A DNA stretch of 64,000 bases from Bartonella rochalimae ATCC BAA-1498. GTDB lineage: Bacteria; Pseudomonadota; Alphaproteobacteria; Rhizobiales; Rhizobiaceae. The DNA is taken from assembly GCF_000706645.1 (NCBI RefSeq), contig NZ_KL407338.1:347079-411078 (forward strand), given 5' to 3'. Under the pieces are notes generated by a model. That model was not told the origin of the DNA. It worked only from the letters and a program-made list of their open reading frames with translations, and did not search any database. Of the stretch, positions 1-10,876 are shown piece by piece. The position numbers and the translations under genes were made by a program. The stretch's first letter is position 1. The number at the start of each line of letters is the position of its first letter.

Positions 1-367
1 ATATAGCAATTTCTGTTCCACTGAGTCCTTTTATTGTATAAGCGCGATAACGTATAACAGCACCAGAAAAAACTGATGCACCGATATTATGTGAAAGTGC
101 ATAAGTAGTGAATGAACATATAGCTATAAATATCCAAGAAATTTTACGACCAAGATGTTGCAAGGCAATTCGATCATAACCAGCGAGAGCTGTATAAGCG
201 ACGAATGAGCAAAGACATGCTAAAAGCCAATGATGCGTGCTTAAATTAGAAAGACGTTCTAATACAGCACTAAGCGAAATAGTAGATAATTTTATATAAA
301 GAATGCGAATCGATATCAACATTGCTAAGATGCCAATCAATGGCCATATAAATTTCTGTAGTTTCAT
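1..367 (-). CDS. YbhN/UPF0104-like integral membrane protein (3' end outside window)
   Basis: The reading frame starts at the ATG at 365-367 and stays open to the left edge (122 codons), so only the N-terminus is present. It begins with a hydrophobic helix, a second membrane segment follows around residues 48-65, and the stretch SHNIGASVFSGAVIRYRAY near residue 93 resembles the conserved region of the lysylphosphatidylglycerol synthase/flippase transmembrane family (MprF N-terminal domain, UPF0104). No synthase domain can be judged because the gene is cut. It lies 26 bp downstream of the antiporter stop on the same strand. The exact substrate is unknown. Confidence 0.6.
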   Translation of the reverse strand, partial: MKLQKFIWPLIGILAMLISIRILYIKLSTISLSAVLERLSNLSTHHWLLACLCSFVAYTALAGYDRIALQHLGRKISWIFIAICSFTTYALSHNIGASVFSGAVIRYRAYTIKGLSGTEIAI

Positions 368-393
368 ACTTCTTTATCCGTTTTTGTTTTTAT

Positions 394-2148
394 TTACATT
401 TTTTGTAAAGTTAATTCATTATTAGACGTATCCATTACAGATTGTTGTCCAATTATATACCCAATAAAACTATTAGCGATTTCTTTGTCATTCGTTACTA
501 CAATATCCGCTCCTAAATCCATTAAATAAGATGTTTCTGTTTCAGATAGTGCATGAGCAATTATTTGAAGGTTTTTGTTCAGATCGCGTATGTTTGCTAT
601 ACATTGTCCTGCTTCAATAGTGCTTCGCATTGTAATAACGACCTTACGTGCACCTCTAATATTGGCTGCATTAATAATTTCTTTTTTAATGATATTACCA
701 CAAATTGTTTCGATTCCGTTTGCTATTGCTTTATCAGCAAGACGCTTTGATTCTTCAACTACTATAATCGGCTGACCTCTTTCCATTAAAGATAGTGTTA
801 TGTATTTTCCAACACAGCTATAACCAATAATCACAATATGATCAGTTCTTGAAGTAATTGGTAGCGCTTCTTCGTCGGAATCTTCAGGATCGATATTAAT
901 AATTGTTTGTTTATCTTGCGCGTTAGCAGAAGAATTTTCTAGATATTTTTTAATTTTATCAACAGCAACAAAAACAAGGGGATTGAGGAGGATAGAAAGG
1001 ATTGCACCTCCAAGAATTAAATCGCGAGCGTTGTTATTTAAAAGTCCAAGGTTTGAACCTAGTCCTGCAAGGATAAAAGAAAATTCTCCGATTTGTGCTA
1101 GGCTAGCTGAAATAGTTAAAGCTGTTCCATTAGAATAGCGGAAAGCTTTAACAATAAAAAAAGCAATAGCCGATTTTCCTATGATGATAATCGATAAGGT
1201 TGCGAGAAAAGAAAAAAAGTTGGTTAGAATTTTCATAGGGTCGAATAACATCCCTACAGAAACAAAAAAAAGAACTGAGAATGCATCGCGCAGTGGTAAA
1301 GATTCTTCTGCAGCACGATGACTTAATTCTGATTCACTCATCATCATACCTGCAAAAAAAGCACCAAGAGAAAGTGAAACACCAAATAAATGAGCGGCTC
1401 CAAAAGCTACTCCTAATGCAATAGCAAAAACACTAAGACGAAATAATTCACGCGAGCCAGATTGTGCACTCACTTTTAGTAACCACGGTATAAAACGCCT
1501 TCCAATAATGAACATTAGAGCAACAAATACGATGACTTTTAAAATCGTTAGACCAACAATGCCCCAGACATTTAAGTTGAACCATTGAACAAGAGGGCCG
1601 ATTGGTTCTTTTTTTGTACTACCGAGGATGTTTGCTAGTGCAGGTATAAGAACTAGTATTAGAACCATAGCTAAATCTTCAATGATTAACCAACCAACGG
1701 CAATACGTCCTTTTTCTGTTTCAATTAGGCATCGTTCTTGCAGAGCACGCAGCAAGATCACAGTACTTGCTGTTGATAATGCTAAACCAAATACTAAACC
1801 ATCACTAAATCGCCATCCTATAATCCAACCGAGGCATAAACCAAGAAAAGTAGCAAATACCATTTGTGTAATGGCTGCAGGAATAGCTATGGCTTTAACA
1901 GATAAAAGATCTTTTAATGAAAAATGCAGGCCAACACCAAACATTAGCAAAATAACACCGATTTCAGCAAGTTGGTTGATCAAAACAGAATCTACTTTAA
2001 AACTACCTATATTAGGTCCCACAATGACACCAGCTAATAGATACCCTACTAATGGAGAGATACGCAAACGATTAGCAATCATTCCGAAAATAAATGCTAA
2101 ACATAAACCTGCAACAATAGTTGTAATTAATGGCGTATCGTGAGGCAT
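394..2148 (-). CDS. CPA2-family monovalent cation:proton antiporter, YbaL/Kef-like
   Basis: 584 aa inner-membrane protein. Residues about 5-400 form a series of hydrophobic helices typical of the Na+/H+ exchanger (CPA2) domain, with the conserved start PLVGYLLAGVIVGP and the GLALSTASTVILLRAL region. After a polar linker (about 405-430) comes a TrkA-N/RCK Rossmann domain beginning DHIVIIGYSCVGK, which in this family binds nucleotide and gates transport. Length and order fit E. coli YbaL (558 aa) better than KefB/KefC. Expected role is K+ or Na+ efflux in exchange for protons at the inner membrane. It begins with ATG at 2146-2148, and the partial membrane-protein gene lies downstream on the same strand. 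Confidence 0.85.
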   Translation of the reverse strand: MPHDTPLITTIVAGLCLAFIFGMIANRLRISPLVGYLLAGVIVGPNIGSFKVDSVLINQLAEIGVILLMFGVGLHFSLKDLLSVKAIAIPAAITQMVFATFLGLCLGWIIGWRFSDGLVFGLALSTASTVILLRALQERCLIETEKGRIAVGWLIIEDLAMVLILVLIPALANILGSTKKEPIGPLVQWFNLNVWGIVGLTILKVIVFVALMFIIGRRFIPWLLKVSAQSGSRELFRLSVFAIALGVAFGAAHLFGVSLSLGAFFAGMMMSESELSHRAAEESLPLRDAFSVLFFVSVGMLFDPMKILTNFFSFLATLSIIIIGKSAIAFFIVKAFRYSNGTALTISASLAQIGEFSFILAGLGSNLGLLNNNARDLILGGAILSILLNPLVFVAVDKIKKYLENSSANAQDKQTIINIDPEDSDEEALPITSRTDHIVIIGYSCVGKYITLSLMERGQPIIVVEESKRLADKAIANGIETICGNIIKKEIINAANIRGARKVVITMRSTIEAGQCIANIRDLNKNLQIIAHALSETETSYLMDLGADIVVTNDKEIANSFIGYIIGQQSVMDTSNNELTLQKM

Positions 2149-2255
2149 AACTGTAGTGTAGTACTTTCTTTAGAAATAGTTGTCACAATGATTATAATTA
2201 AAAAAAGAAATAGAGTAACATATTATATAAATTAATGCGCTATTTTAATTGGTAG

Positions 2256-4766
2256 TTATATAATTTGAGTTGTTTTTTTATTCTTCTTATAGCACCAATT
2301 ATTTAATAATAATAAAATGGGAGCTGCAATAAAAATAGAAGAAGATGTTGCAATAATAATGCCAAAGACTATAGGCCATGCAAAATTATTAACAGTATTT
2401 CCTCCCCATAGAGCCATAGGTAACATAGCTAATATCGTAGTGGTTGATGTAAAAATACAGCGTACAAAAACCTGATTAATTGAAAGATCAATTATTTCAC
2501 GCAGTGGTGTTTGTTTATAAAGGCGCATATTTTCACGCATTCGGTCATATACAACAACTTTATCATTAATTGAATAACCAACAATTGTTAAAAGAGCAGC
2601 AATGGCTGTTAAATTGAAATCAAATTGAAATAAAACAAAAAAACCAACCATTTTTGTAATATCAAGGATAAGTGTAACTATTGCTCCAATAGCAAAAAAC
2701 CATTCAAAGCGCCACCAGATATAGAGAGACATAGCGACTGTTGCTAGAATAACAGCAATAATACCAGCTGTAGCAAGCTCTCCTGAAATTTTAGGACCAA
2801 CAACTTCCGTTTGATCGAATGTTGTATCTGGGTAAATACTTTGCACAGTTTTTTTGACTTTATCAATAGCGATAGTGTGTTGAATTTCTCCACCACTTTG
2901 TTGCTGTATACGAATCAGTATCGTATTTTCGTTATCAATATTTTGTAGTGTAACTTCACCAATATTAAGAGCAGAAAGATTTGAACGCAAAATTGCTAAA
3001 TTTGCGGGTGTTTTTGTTGTAATGGTCATTTGACTGCCACCAACAAAATCAATTCCAAAGTTTAAACCAGGTTTAAAAAACAAAAAAATTGAAGATAGAG
3101 ATAAAATAATTGAAATACCAATACCAATGAAACGAGCGTTCATGAAACGAAAAGTAGTATTTTTAGGGATAAAATTGAAAACAGATTGAAACTGCAGTTT
3201 TTTTATTTTCCATTTATTTACTACCCAAATCATCATAATTCTTACTATGGTGATTTCAGTAAACATCGATATAATGATGCCAAGCAACATTGTTACAGCA
3301 AAACCACGAACTGGGCCGGTACCAAACCAAAATAGTAAAACAGTTGCAATAACAGCTGTCACATTGGCATCAAGGATAGTTGCAAAAGCTTGTTTAAAAC
3401 CACGATCTAAAGCAGCAAAGGCACTTATACCTTTTTGACTTTCTTCGCGAATACGTTCATTAATTAAAATATTGGCATCAACAGCAATACCAATACCTAA
3501 AATAATACCAGCAATGCCAGGTAAGGTTAGTGTTGCACCAAGGAGGCTTAGAGCTGAAAATATCAAAATAGTATGCAGTGCTATCGCTATATCAGCAATA
3601 ATACCCCAGATGCCGTATAAAAGAAAAATAAAGACTGTAACGAGAATAAAACCTATGATGCCTGTATACAGGCCCATTTTAATAGAATCAGCACCAAGAT
3701 TTGGGCCTACCGTTCTTTCTTCAATAACGGTTAATGGCGCGGGCAAAGCACCAGCTCGTAGTAGCGCAGCAAGAGTTGAGGCTTCTTTAGAATCAAAATT
3801 TCCTGTAATTTGTCCTTGTCCATTAGGAATGACACTATTAATGACGGGAGCAGTTAAGACTTTATTATCCAGAACAATTGCAAAAGGACGGTTAATATGT
3901 TGGCGTGTTATGTCTGCAAATATTTTTGAACCGATAGAATTCATAGTGAATGAGATGATAGAGCGTCCTGGTATTTGCGGATCAAATCCTGCTCGCGCAT
4001 CTTTAAGAACATTTCCATCCAAAGCAATTTGGTCATAAATTGCATATTTTTGATTTACATCTGTATAACCAGAAAGAATTGAAACACCTACAGGTGGGTT
4101 ATTGATATCAATATTAGAAGGTACAAGATGAAAAGTCATTTTAGCAGTAGTTCCTAGAAGATCACGTAATTGTTTTGGATCTTGTAGGCCAGGCAATTGT
4201 ACCATAATACGATTGGTTCCTACCTTTTGGATGGCAGGTTCAGTAACACCTACTTGGTCAATACGGCGGCGAATAATTTCTAAACTTTGCTCGATAGCTT
4301 TGCTAACACGATCATTTATGCCAGATTCAGTTAATGTCACACGAATAGTTTCATTTTGATTGTTGATTGCAATATCACTAGCTGTGGTACCAAAGCTATT
4401 GTGTATAGGCATAATTAATGTTTCTAAGGTAGTAATGGCTTTTTTATTTTGCGTGGTATCAGAAAGAACAACGACAATATTATCTTCAATGATACGGACA
4501 CTCGATGTTTGAATTTTTGCTTCACGCAGTTTTTTACGTACATTACTTAAAACTGTGTGTAACTGATCGCGTTTTAATGTTTTGGTATCTACTTCGAGTA
4601 AGAGGGAAGATCCTCCCTGAAGGTCAAGTCCAAGTGTTACATGGGTATTCGGTAGGAATTTTGAATTTTTGATTTGTTCTTGCGAAAATAAGTTAGGCAA
4701 GGCAACGTAGATGCTGCTTAAAAGAATAAAACAATAAAGAGTAGCCAGCCAGGCAGGTGTACGCAT
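2256..4766 (-). CDS. secDF: SecDF fused protein-export membrane protein
   Basis: 836 aa; SecD and SecF, separate in E. coli (615 and 323 aa), are one polypeptide here, as is usual in Rhizobiales. The N-terminal half has a membrane anchor, the DLQGG motif (GLDLQGGSSLLLEVD) and the large periplasmic P1 domain, then GIAVDANILINERIREE in the SecD membrane domain. The SecF half begins about residue 540, with GLNFGIDFVGGSQM and later GYSINDKVVVYDRMREN. It uses the proton gradient to pull secreted proteins out of the SecYEG channel. The frame is open to a TTG at 4776, but I chose the ATG at 4764-4766 because a GGAA sits 6 nt upstream and the protein then starts with MRTPAWLA, as relatives do. Confidence 0.95.
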   Translation of the reverse strand: MRTPAWLATLYCFILLSSIYVALPNLFSQEQIKNSKFLPNTHVTLGLDLQGGSSLLLEVDTKTLKRDQLHTVLSNVRKKLREAKIQTSSVRIIEDNIVVVLSDTTQNKKAITTLETLIMPIHNSFGTTASDIAINNQNETIRVTLTESGINDRVSKAIEQSLEIIRRRIDQVGVTEPAIQKVGTNRIMVQLPGLQDPKQLRDLLGTTAKMTFHLVPSNIDINNPPVGVSILSGYTDVNQKYAIYDQIALDGNVLKDARAGFDPQIPGRSIISFTMNSIGSKIFADITRQHINRPFAIVLDNKVLTAPVINSVIPNGQGQITGNFDSKEASTLAALLRAGALPAPLTVIEERTVGPNLGADSIKMGLYTGIIGFILVTVFIFLLYGIWGIIADIAIALHTILIFSALSLLGATLTLPGIAGIILGIGIAVDANILINERIREESQKGISAFAALDRGFKQAFATILDANVTAVIATVLLFWFGTGPVRGFAVTMLLGIIISMFTEITIVRIMMIWVVNKWKIKKLQFQSVFNFIPKNTTFRFMNARFIGIGISIILSLSSIFLFFKPGLNFGIDFVGGSQMTITTKTPANLAILRSNLSALNIGEVTLQNIDNENTILIRIQQQSGGEIQHTIAIDKVKKTVQSIYPDTTFDQTEVVGPKISGELATAGIIAVILATVAMSLYIWWRFEWFFAIGAIVTLILDITKMVGFFVLFQFDFNLTAIAALLTIVGYSINDKVVVYDRMRENMRLYKQTPLREIIDLSINQVFVRCIFTSTTTILAMLPMALWGGNTVNNFAWPIVFGIIIATSSSIFIAAPILLLLNNWCYKKNKKTTQII

Positions 4767-5354
4767 GATATATTCCAATTAGTAGATACGTTAAAATAAT
4801 TAAAATGAGATAAGAAGAATACAATAGAATTATTTTTATAGATCAAGGAGAGAAAGGTGCATGTTGATTTAAAATTTTGTGTTTGAAGGTTTTAAAATTG
4901 TATAGGAAAATTATGGCAGGAATTGAAAACACATTCAATACTAATATCTTCAAAAAAGTACAGCTGTTAAGTTATGGTATCTATAGGGTATTACAATTTT
5001 TTATTTACGACTTTTGTAATGGAATTAATTATATCTGTTTCTTTGAGAAAAGAGCACTATTTAAAATTTTATAATCAGTGTGTTGTTTAGATAGAGATAG
5101 GTTTTTGAACTAAACGTTATCCAAAATGCTAGAATTGGATAAAAAAAACAAATTATAAAGGAAAAGAATTTCTTTTTTGCAATATGAATGCAAAAAAAAA
5201 CACAGTTAAGTGTTTTTTTTTTCTATTGTTGATTTTAACTTAATTTATCTACTTTTTTATCAGTATTATTGGATGAGAAAAGGTTTTATAAGCTTGTTTG
5301 ATAAAAAACTGAAGTGTTTGTTGAATATCATAATTTTAAGGGAGTACTTAATAA
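4767..5354. other. Divergent intergenic region between secDF and the MscS-type gene
   Basis: Very AT-rich stretch that must hold the promoters of the two divergent genes. A 53-codon frame starting at 4913 with a fair AGGAAA ribosome site ends at 5074, but it shows no recognisable family and I do not call it a gene. No RNA gene or clear terminator seen. Confidence 0.5.
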
Positions 5355-7736
5355 ATGCTTATTCTGAGGATGAATATGTATTCATTTTTAAATGGAACCT
5401 TCCTTTTTTTCTTAATTTTTCTGACCAATGTTTTCTCTAGTTTTTGTGCATGGGGAGCTTTAACATCGCCAACTGCGATAGTTGTACAGTCAATAGAGTT
5501 ACAATCAGTGGATAGAATTATTCAACAACAAGAAACGGTTATTGATACTCTTGTACAGGATATTAAAATTTTACAAACAAATTTAGAAAGCAAACCAGAA
5601 AATGAACATTTTTTGACAAAATGGAGATTACAAGCACGAGATATCAGTAAACGAGCTTTGGCAGGAGCGTTTGTTTTGCGGACTTCTCTTAATGAAATTA
5701 ATGAGATTATGAACCAGTTGAACGCACTAGATGATAATCGAAAAAATTTCGGAAGCGAAAGAAAAAAATACTCAGATATCCTACAACAAAAAAATAGAAT
5801 TAATAATGCACTTCATAAATTGGAGGCAATATTTTTAGCTGCAAATGAGATAGTAAAAGTTACAATTTCTCAGTCTCGAGAGCTTTTTGGATATATGTTT
5901 AAACAAGTTAAATTTTCAACGTCAATGGTTCAAGAGGTTGTTGAAAAAACAAAAGAGGCCTTTTCAAACGTTACTTTATTTTTTGATTCTTGGTGGAAAT
6001 TTGCATTTTATTTTAAACCTCTACAATTATTTTGTGCTTTTTTTATTCCATTTATTGTTACCTTAGGTCTTTCATATTTTTCTAGTAAATTTATTGGGTA
6101 TGTAAAGTATGATGTTTTCAAAGAAAATGATGAGGTATCTTATCTACAACGTTTATTGGTTGTTTTGATTTCAATTTTACTGCCTTCTTTTGTATGTGCT
6201 ATTTATGTTTATCTGACATTATTTTTATTTCGCAGTTTTGGTTTAAATTTAGGGACACTTACAGACGTATTTCATACGATTGGGCATCAAATTATATTGG
6301 TCTTTTTGTTGAATCGTGTAGCAGTTATCCTTTTATCACCGTATAGACCGCATATACGTCTTTTAAATGTTACACCATTGGCAGCATATCAATTGATAGT
6401 TTGTATAACTCTTTTAGGTGTGGTGTTTGCATTAGATACAGTTCTGGATAGTATCTATCGAATGATATCAGCATCTTTTTCTTTGATTATTGCGAAAAGT
6501 TTTATTGCTGTTTTCCTTATAGGAGTCTTGTTGTTTATTATCTCGTTTATACCTTTGCAATTTAGACGCCAAAGTACAAGAGAGGAAACTCCATCTTGGC
6601 TGTTGTGTATACGTATTCTACCGATGACACTTGGATTATTGTTAATTGTAATGAATTTCTTAGGTTATATTGGTTTTGCTCGTTTTATTATGCAACAGAT
6701 TGTGATCTGTAGTACATTTTTAGTGTTGATGTATTTGGGGATGCGAAGCGCTTATGCCATGGGAAACGAAGGAGAGCTTATCAGAACGAATGTTGGCCGT
6801 GCTTTGATGAAAAGGTTTCATTTAGAAGAAAAAACAATGAATCGATTGGGGATTGTTAGCAGTATTTTTTTCAATTTGGTTGTTATTGTATTTTGTGCAA
6901 TGCCAATTTTTATGCAGTTTGGTTTTTCGTATTCCGATATAAAAACAATATTGTGGCAATTAATGACTAATATTCAAATTGGGAATATATCTATTTCTTT
7001 GATTTCTATTATCATAGGAATAATTTTCTTTTTTGTTTGTTTGTTTGTTAGCCGCTTATTTATTAGTTGGTTAGATAGTACAATAATGGTGCGTGGAGAG
7101 TTCGATTCTGGTGTACGTAATTCTATCAAAACGGTCATAAATTATGTTGGTATTGCTTTATCAGCCTTAGTAGGATTATCAATTGCAGGATTAAATGTTA
7201 GAAATTTTGCGCTTATTGCTGGTGGGCTTTCACTTGGTATTGGTTTTGGTTTGCAGAACATTGTCCAGAATTTTGTGTCTGGTCTTATTATTTTAATTGG
7301 GCGGCCATTTAAATTGGGGGACTATATAGAAGTTGGATCAGTACATGGTATTGTAAAACGTATTAGTGTACGCGCGACAGAACTTGAAACATTTCAGCGA
7401 CAAACAATTATTGTTCCCAATTCAAGCCTTATTAATAATAATGTGAGTAATTGGACCCGTCCTAGTAAAATGGGGAGGATTGATATACCTCTCACTGTTG
7501 CGATTAACGTTGATCCAGAACGTGTTGTTGAAATGTTATTAGAGGTTGCTTCAACAATAGAAGGAATTTTAAAAAATCCTGCACCACAGGTAAGTTTTAC
7601 AGCATTTGATAGTAAGAATTTTTCATTTACTTTAGCTGTTTATGTGTCCAATATTACTTCTACATCTAAGGTGACTAATGCACTTCGTTTTGTACTTTAT
7701 AAACGTTTTGTGAAAGAAGGAATTTTGGAATGCTAA
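5355..7736 (+). CDS. Large MscS-family mechanosensitive channel with periplasmic coiled-coil domain
   Basis: 793 aa. A signal-peptide-like hydrophobic segment (residues about 8-35) is followed by a charged, helical, probably coiled-coil periplasmic region (about 45-210), then about ten hydrophobic segments and a C-terminal MscS domain. The pore helix and beta domain are clear around residues 610-700: NFALIAGGLSLGIGFGLQNI, then SGLIILIGRPFKLGDYIEV and IIVPNSSLINNNVSNW. The layout matches the large MscK/DUF3772-type relatives rather than the 286 aa MscS. Expected role is release of solutes on hypo-osmotic shock. Start is uncertain: ATG at 5355 follows AAGGGAG, but ATGs at 5370 and 5376 follow GAGGA and would also leave a signal peptide. 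Confidence 0.88.
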   Translation: MLILRMNMYSFLNGTFLFFLIFLTNVFSSFCAWGALTSPTAIVVQSIELQSVDRIIQQQETVIDTLVQDIKILQTNLESKPENEHFLTKWRLQARDISKRALAGAFVLRTSLNEINEIMNQLNALDDNRKNFGSERKKYSDILQQKNRINNALHKLEAIFLAANEIVKVTISQSRELFGYMFKQVKFSTSMVQEVVEKTKEAFSNVTLFFDSWWKFAFYFKPLQLFCAFFIPFIVTLGLSYFSSKFIGYVKYDVFKENDEVSYLQRLLVVLISILLPSFVCAIYVYLTLFLFRSFGLNLGTLTDVFHTIGHQIILVFLLNRVAVILLSPYRPHIRLLNVTPLAAYQLIVCITLLGVVFALDTVLDSIYRMISASFSLIIAKSFIAVFLIGVLLFIISFIPLQFRRQSTREETPSWLLCIRILPMTLGLLLIVMNFLGYIGFARFIMQQIVICSTFLVLMYLGMRSAYAMGNEGELIRTNVGRALMKRFHLEEKTMNRLGIVSSIFFNLVVIVFCAMPIFMQFGFSYSDIKTILWQLMTNIQIGNISISLISIIIGIIFFFVCLFVSRLFISWLDSTIMVRGEFDSGVRNSIKTVINYVGIALSALVGLSIAGLNVRNFALIAGGLSLGIGFGLQNIVQNFVSGLIILIGRPFKLGDYIEVGSVHGIVKRISVRATELETFQRQTIIVPNSSLINNNVSNWTRPSKMGRIDIPLTVAINVDPERVVEMLLEVASTIEGILKNPAPQVSFTAFDSKNFSFTLAVYVSNITSTSKVTNALRFVLYKRFVKEGILEC

Positions 7737-9416
<1,680 letters not shown>

Positions 9417-9490
9417 ATTTATATTGAACTAATAAAAACTGATGAACTATCTCTAAAAGAGTAATCTTTGATATATTTTTATATGAAAAT

Positions 9491-10876
9491 TTATTCTTTA
9501 TTTTTTCTGAAAATAAAGTACATGCTTTCTAAGAAAATAAACCACAGTGGAGTGTACTTTAGAGCTATTAAAGTATCAGATTCTAATGTTAGTAAAAAAA
9601 GAATAAATATAAAAAAAGCTAAGACAAACCAACACATTAAAGTCCCTCCTGGCATTTTATACGTAGAAGTAATGTGTTGCATAGGATAATCGCGACGATA
9701 AATAATATAGCTGATTAAAATTATAGACCATACAAATATAAATAAAATAGCTGCAATGGTAGTAATAATTGTAAAAGCACTTATAGTCGTTGGAGATAAT
9801 GACAAAAGTATATAGCTTAACAAAACACATAAACAAGAGAAGAATAATGCATTGGCCGGAACATAATTTTTAGAAAGTTTTCCTAAAAAACTAGGTGCTC
9901 CTCGTTTAGTCGCAAGACCATATATCATCCTGCTTGTAGAAAAAATGCCGCTATTTGCTGAAGATGCTGCTGACATGAGAACAATGAAATTAACTAATCC
10001 AGCAGCAGTTGGAATACCAGCTAGCAAAAACATTTCTACAAATGGGCTTTTATCTGAAGCAACTTGATTCCAAGGGGTAACGGACATAATTACAATGAGA
10101 GAGAAGATATAAAAGAGTATAATACGAATAGGGATTGAATTGATCGCTTTTGGTAAAATTTTTCCTGGTTCTTTGACTTCAGCTGCAATTGTTCCAGCAA
10201 GTTCAATACCAACGAAGGAAAAAATACTAATTTGAAATCCAGCAAAGAATCCCCCAAGACCTCGAGGAAAAATATCTCCATCATTCCATACATTACGGAG
10301 AGAAGAAAGAGTACCATGTGGGGAGGTAAAGCCAATAAAAATCATATAAAATCCAATAATAATTAATGCTAAAATTGCTAAAATTTTGATCAGGCCAAAC
10401 CAAAATTCAAGTTCACCAAATAATTTTACTGCGACAAGATTAAATATTAAAAAGAAAACAATACAGATGAGCACAGGAATCCATGGATTGAGCTCAGACC
10501 ACCAAAATTGTGCATAACTGGCTATCGCAATAATATCTGCTGTTCCAGTTACTATCCAACATAACCAATAAGTCCAGCCGATAAAAAATCCAACCTTTGG
10601 TCCCAAAAAATGAGCTGAAAAATCAATAAAAGACCGATATTGTGTATTTGAAAGCAGTAATTCTCCCATAGCACGCATTACAAAATAAAGTATGCAACCA
10701 ATAATAGCATAAACTAATATGATTGAAGGGCCAGCAATACTAATTGTCTTCCCAGATCCCATAAATAGACCAGTTCCAATAGCACCACCAATGGCAATGA
10801 GTTGTACATGACGATTGTCTAATCCACGTTGTAATTTCCTTTGATGATTTTCAGCTAAATTTTGTTTATAGTCCAT
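9491..10876 (-). CDS. cycA: Amino acid permease, CycA-like (D-serine/D-alanine/glycine)
   Basis: 461 aa APC-superfamily transporter with about 12 membrane helices. Residues from 21 on closely follow E. coli CycA as I remember it: NRHVQLIAIGGAIGTGLFMG, then SFIDFSAHFLGP, AGFQISIFSFVGIELAGT and SAASSANSGIFSTSRM. Expected role is proton-coupled uptake of D-alanine, D-serine and glycine. The ATG start at 10874-10876 is preceded by a purine-rich AGGAGGT-type site in the mRNA sense (complement of acctcct at 10887-10893). It is convergent with ilvC, and upstream is the long gene-poor region. Confidence 0.9.
   Translation of the reverse strand: MDYKQNLAENHQRKLQRGLDNRHVQLIAIGGAIGTGLFMGSGKTISIAGPSIILVYAIIGCILYFVMRAMGELLLSNTQYRSFIDFSAHFLGPKVGFFIGWTYWLCWIVTGTADIIAIASYAQFWWSELNPWIPVLICIVFFLIFNLVAVKLFGELEFWFGLIKILAILALIIIGFYMIFIGFTSPHGTLSSLRNVWNDGDIFPRGLGGFFAGFQISIFSFVGIELAGTIAAEVKEPGKILPKAINSIPIRIILFYIFSLIVIMSVTPWNQVASDKSPFVEMFLLAGIPTAAGLVNFIVLMSAASSANSGIFSTSRMIYGLATKRGAPSFLGKLSKNYVPANALFFSCLCVLLSYILLSLSPTTISAFTIITTIAAILFIFVWSIILISYIIYRRDYPMQHITSTYKMPGGTLMCWFVLAFFIFILFLLTLESDTLIALKYTPLWFIFLESMYFIFRKNKE

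Noticed and set aside
1628..2143. 171-codon frame on the plus strand
   Set aside because: Antisense to the antiporter gene, no family resemblance and no ribosome site judged convincing.
3472..4038. 188-codon frame on the plus strand
   Set aside because: Lies wholly antisense to the well-supported secDF gene; composition is Pro/Ile/Ala-rich as expected for a shadow frame.
4913..5074. 53-codon frame with AGGAAA upstream
   Set aside because: Composition (Phe, Asn, Ile, Tyr-rich) is what AT-rich non-coding DNA gives; no family recognised, and a ribosome-like purine run is common by chance here.
9468..9689. 73-codon plus-strand frame after ilvC
   Set aside because: Overlaps the C-terminal end of the permease gene on the other strand; shadow frame.
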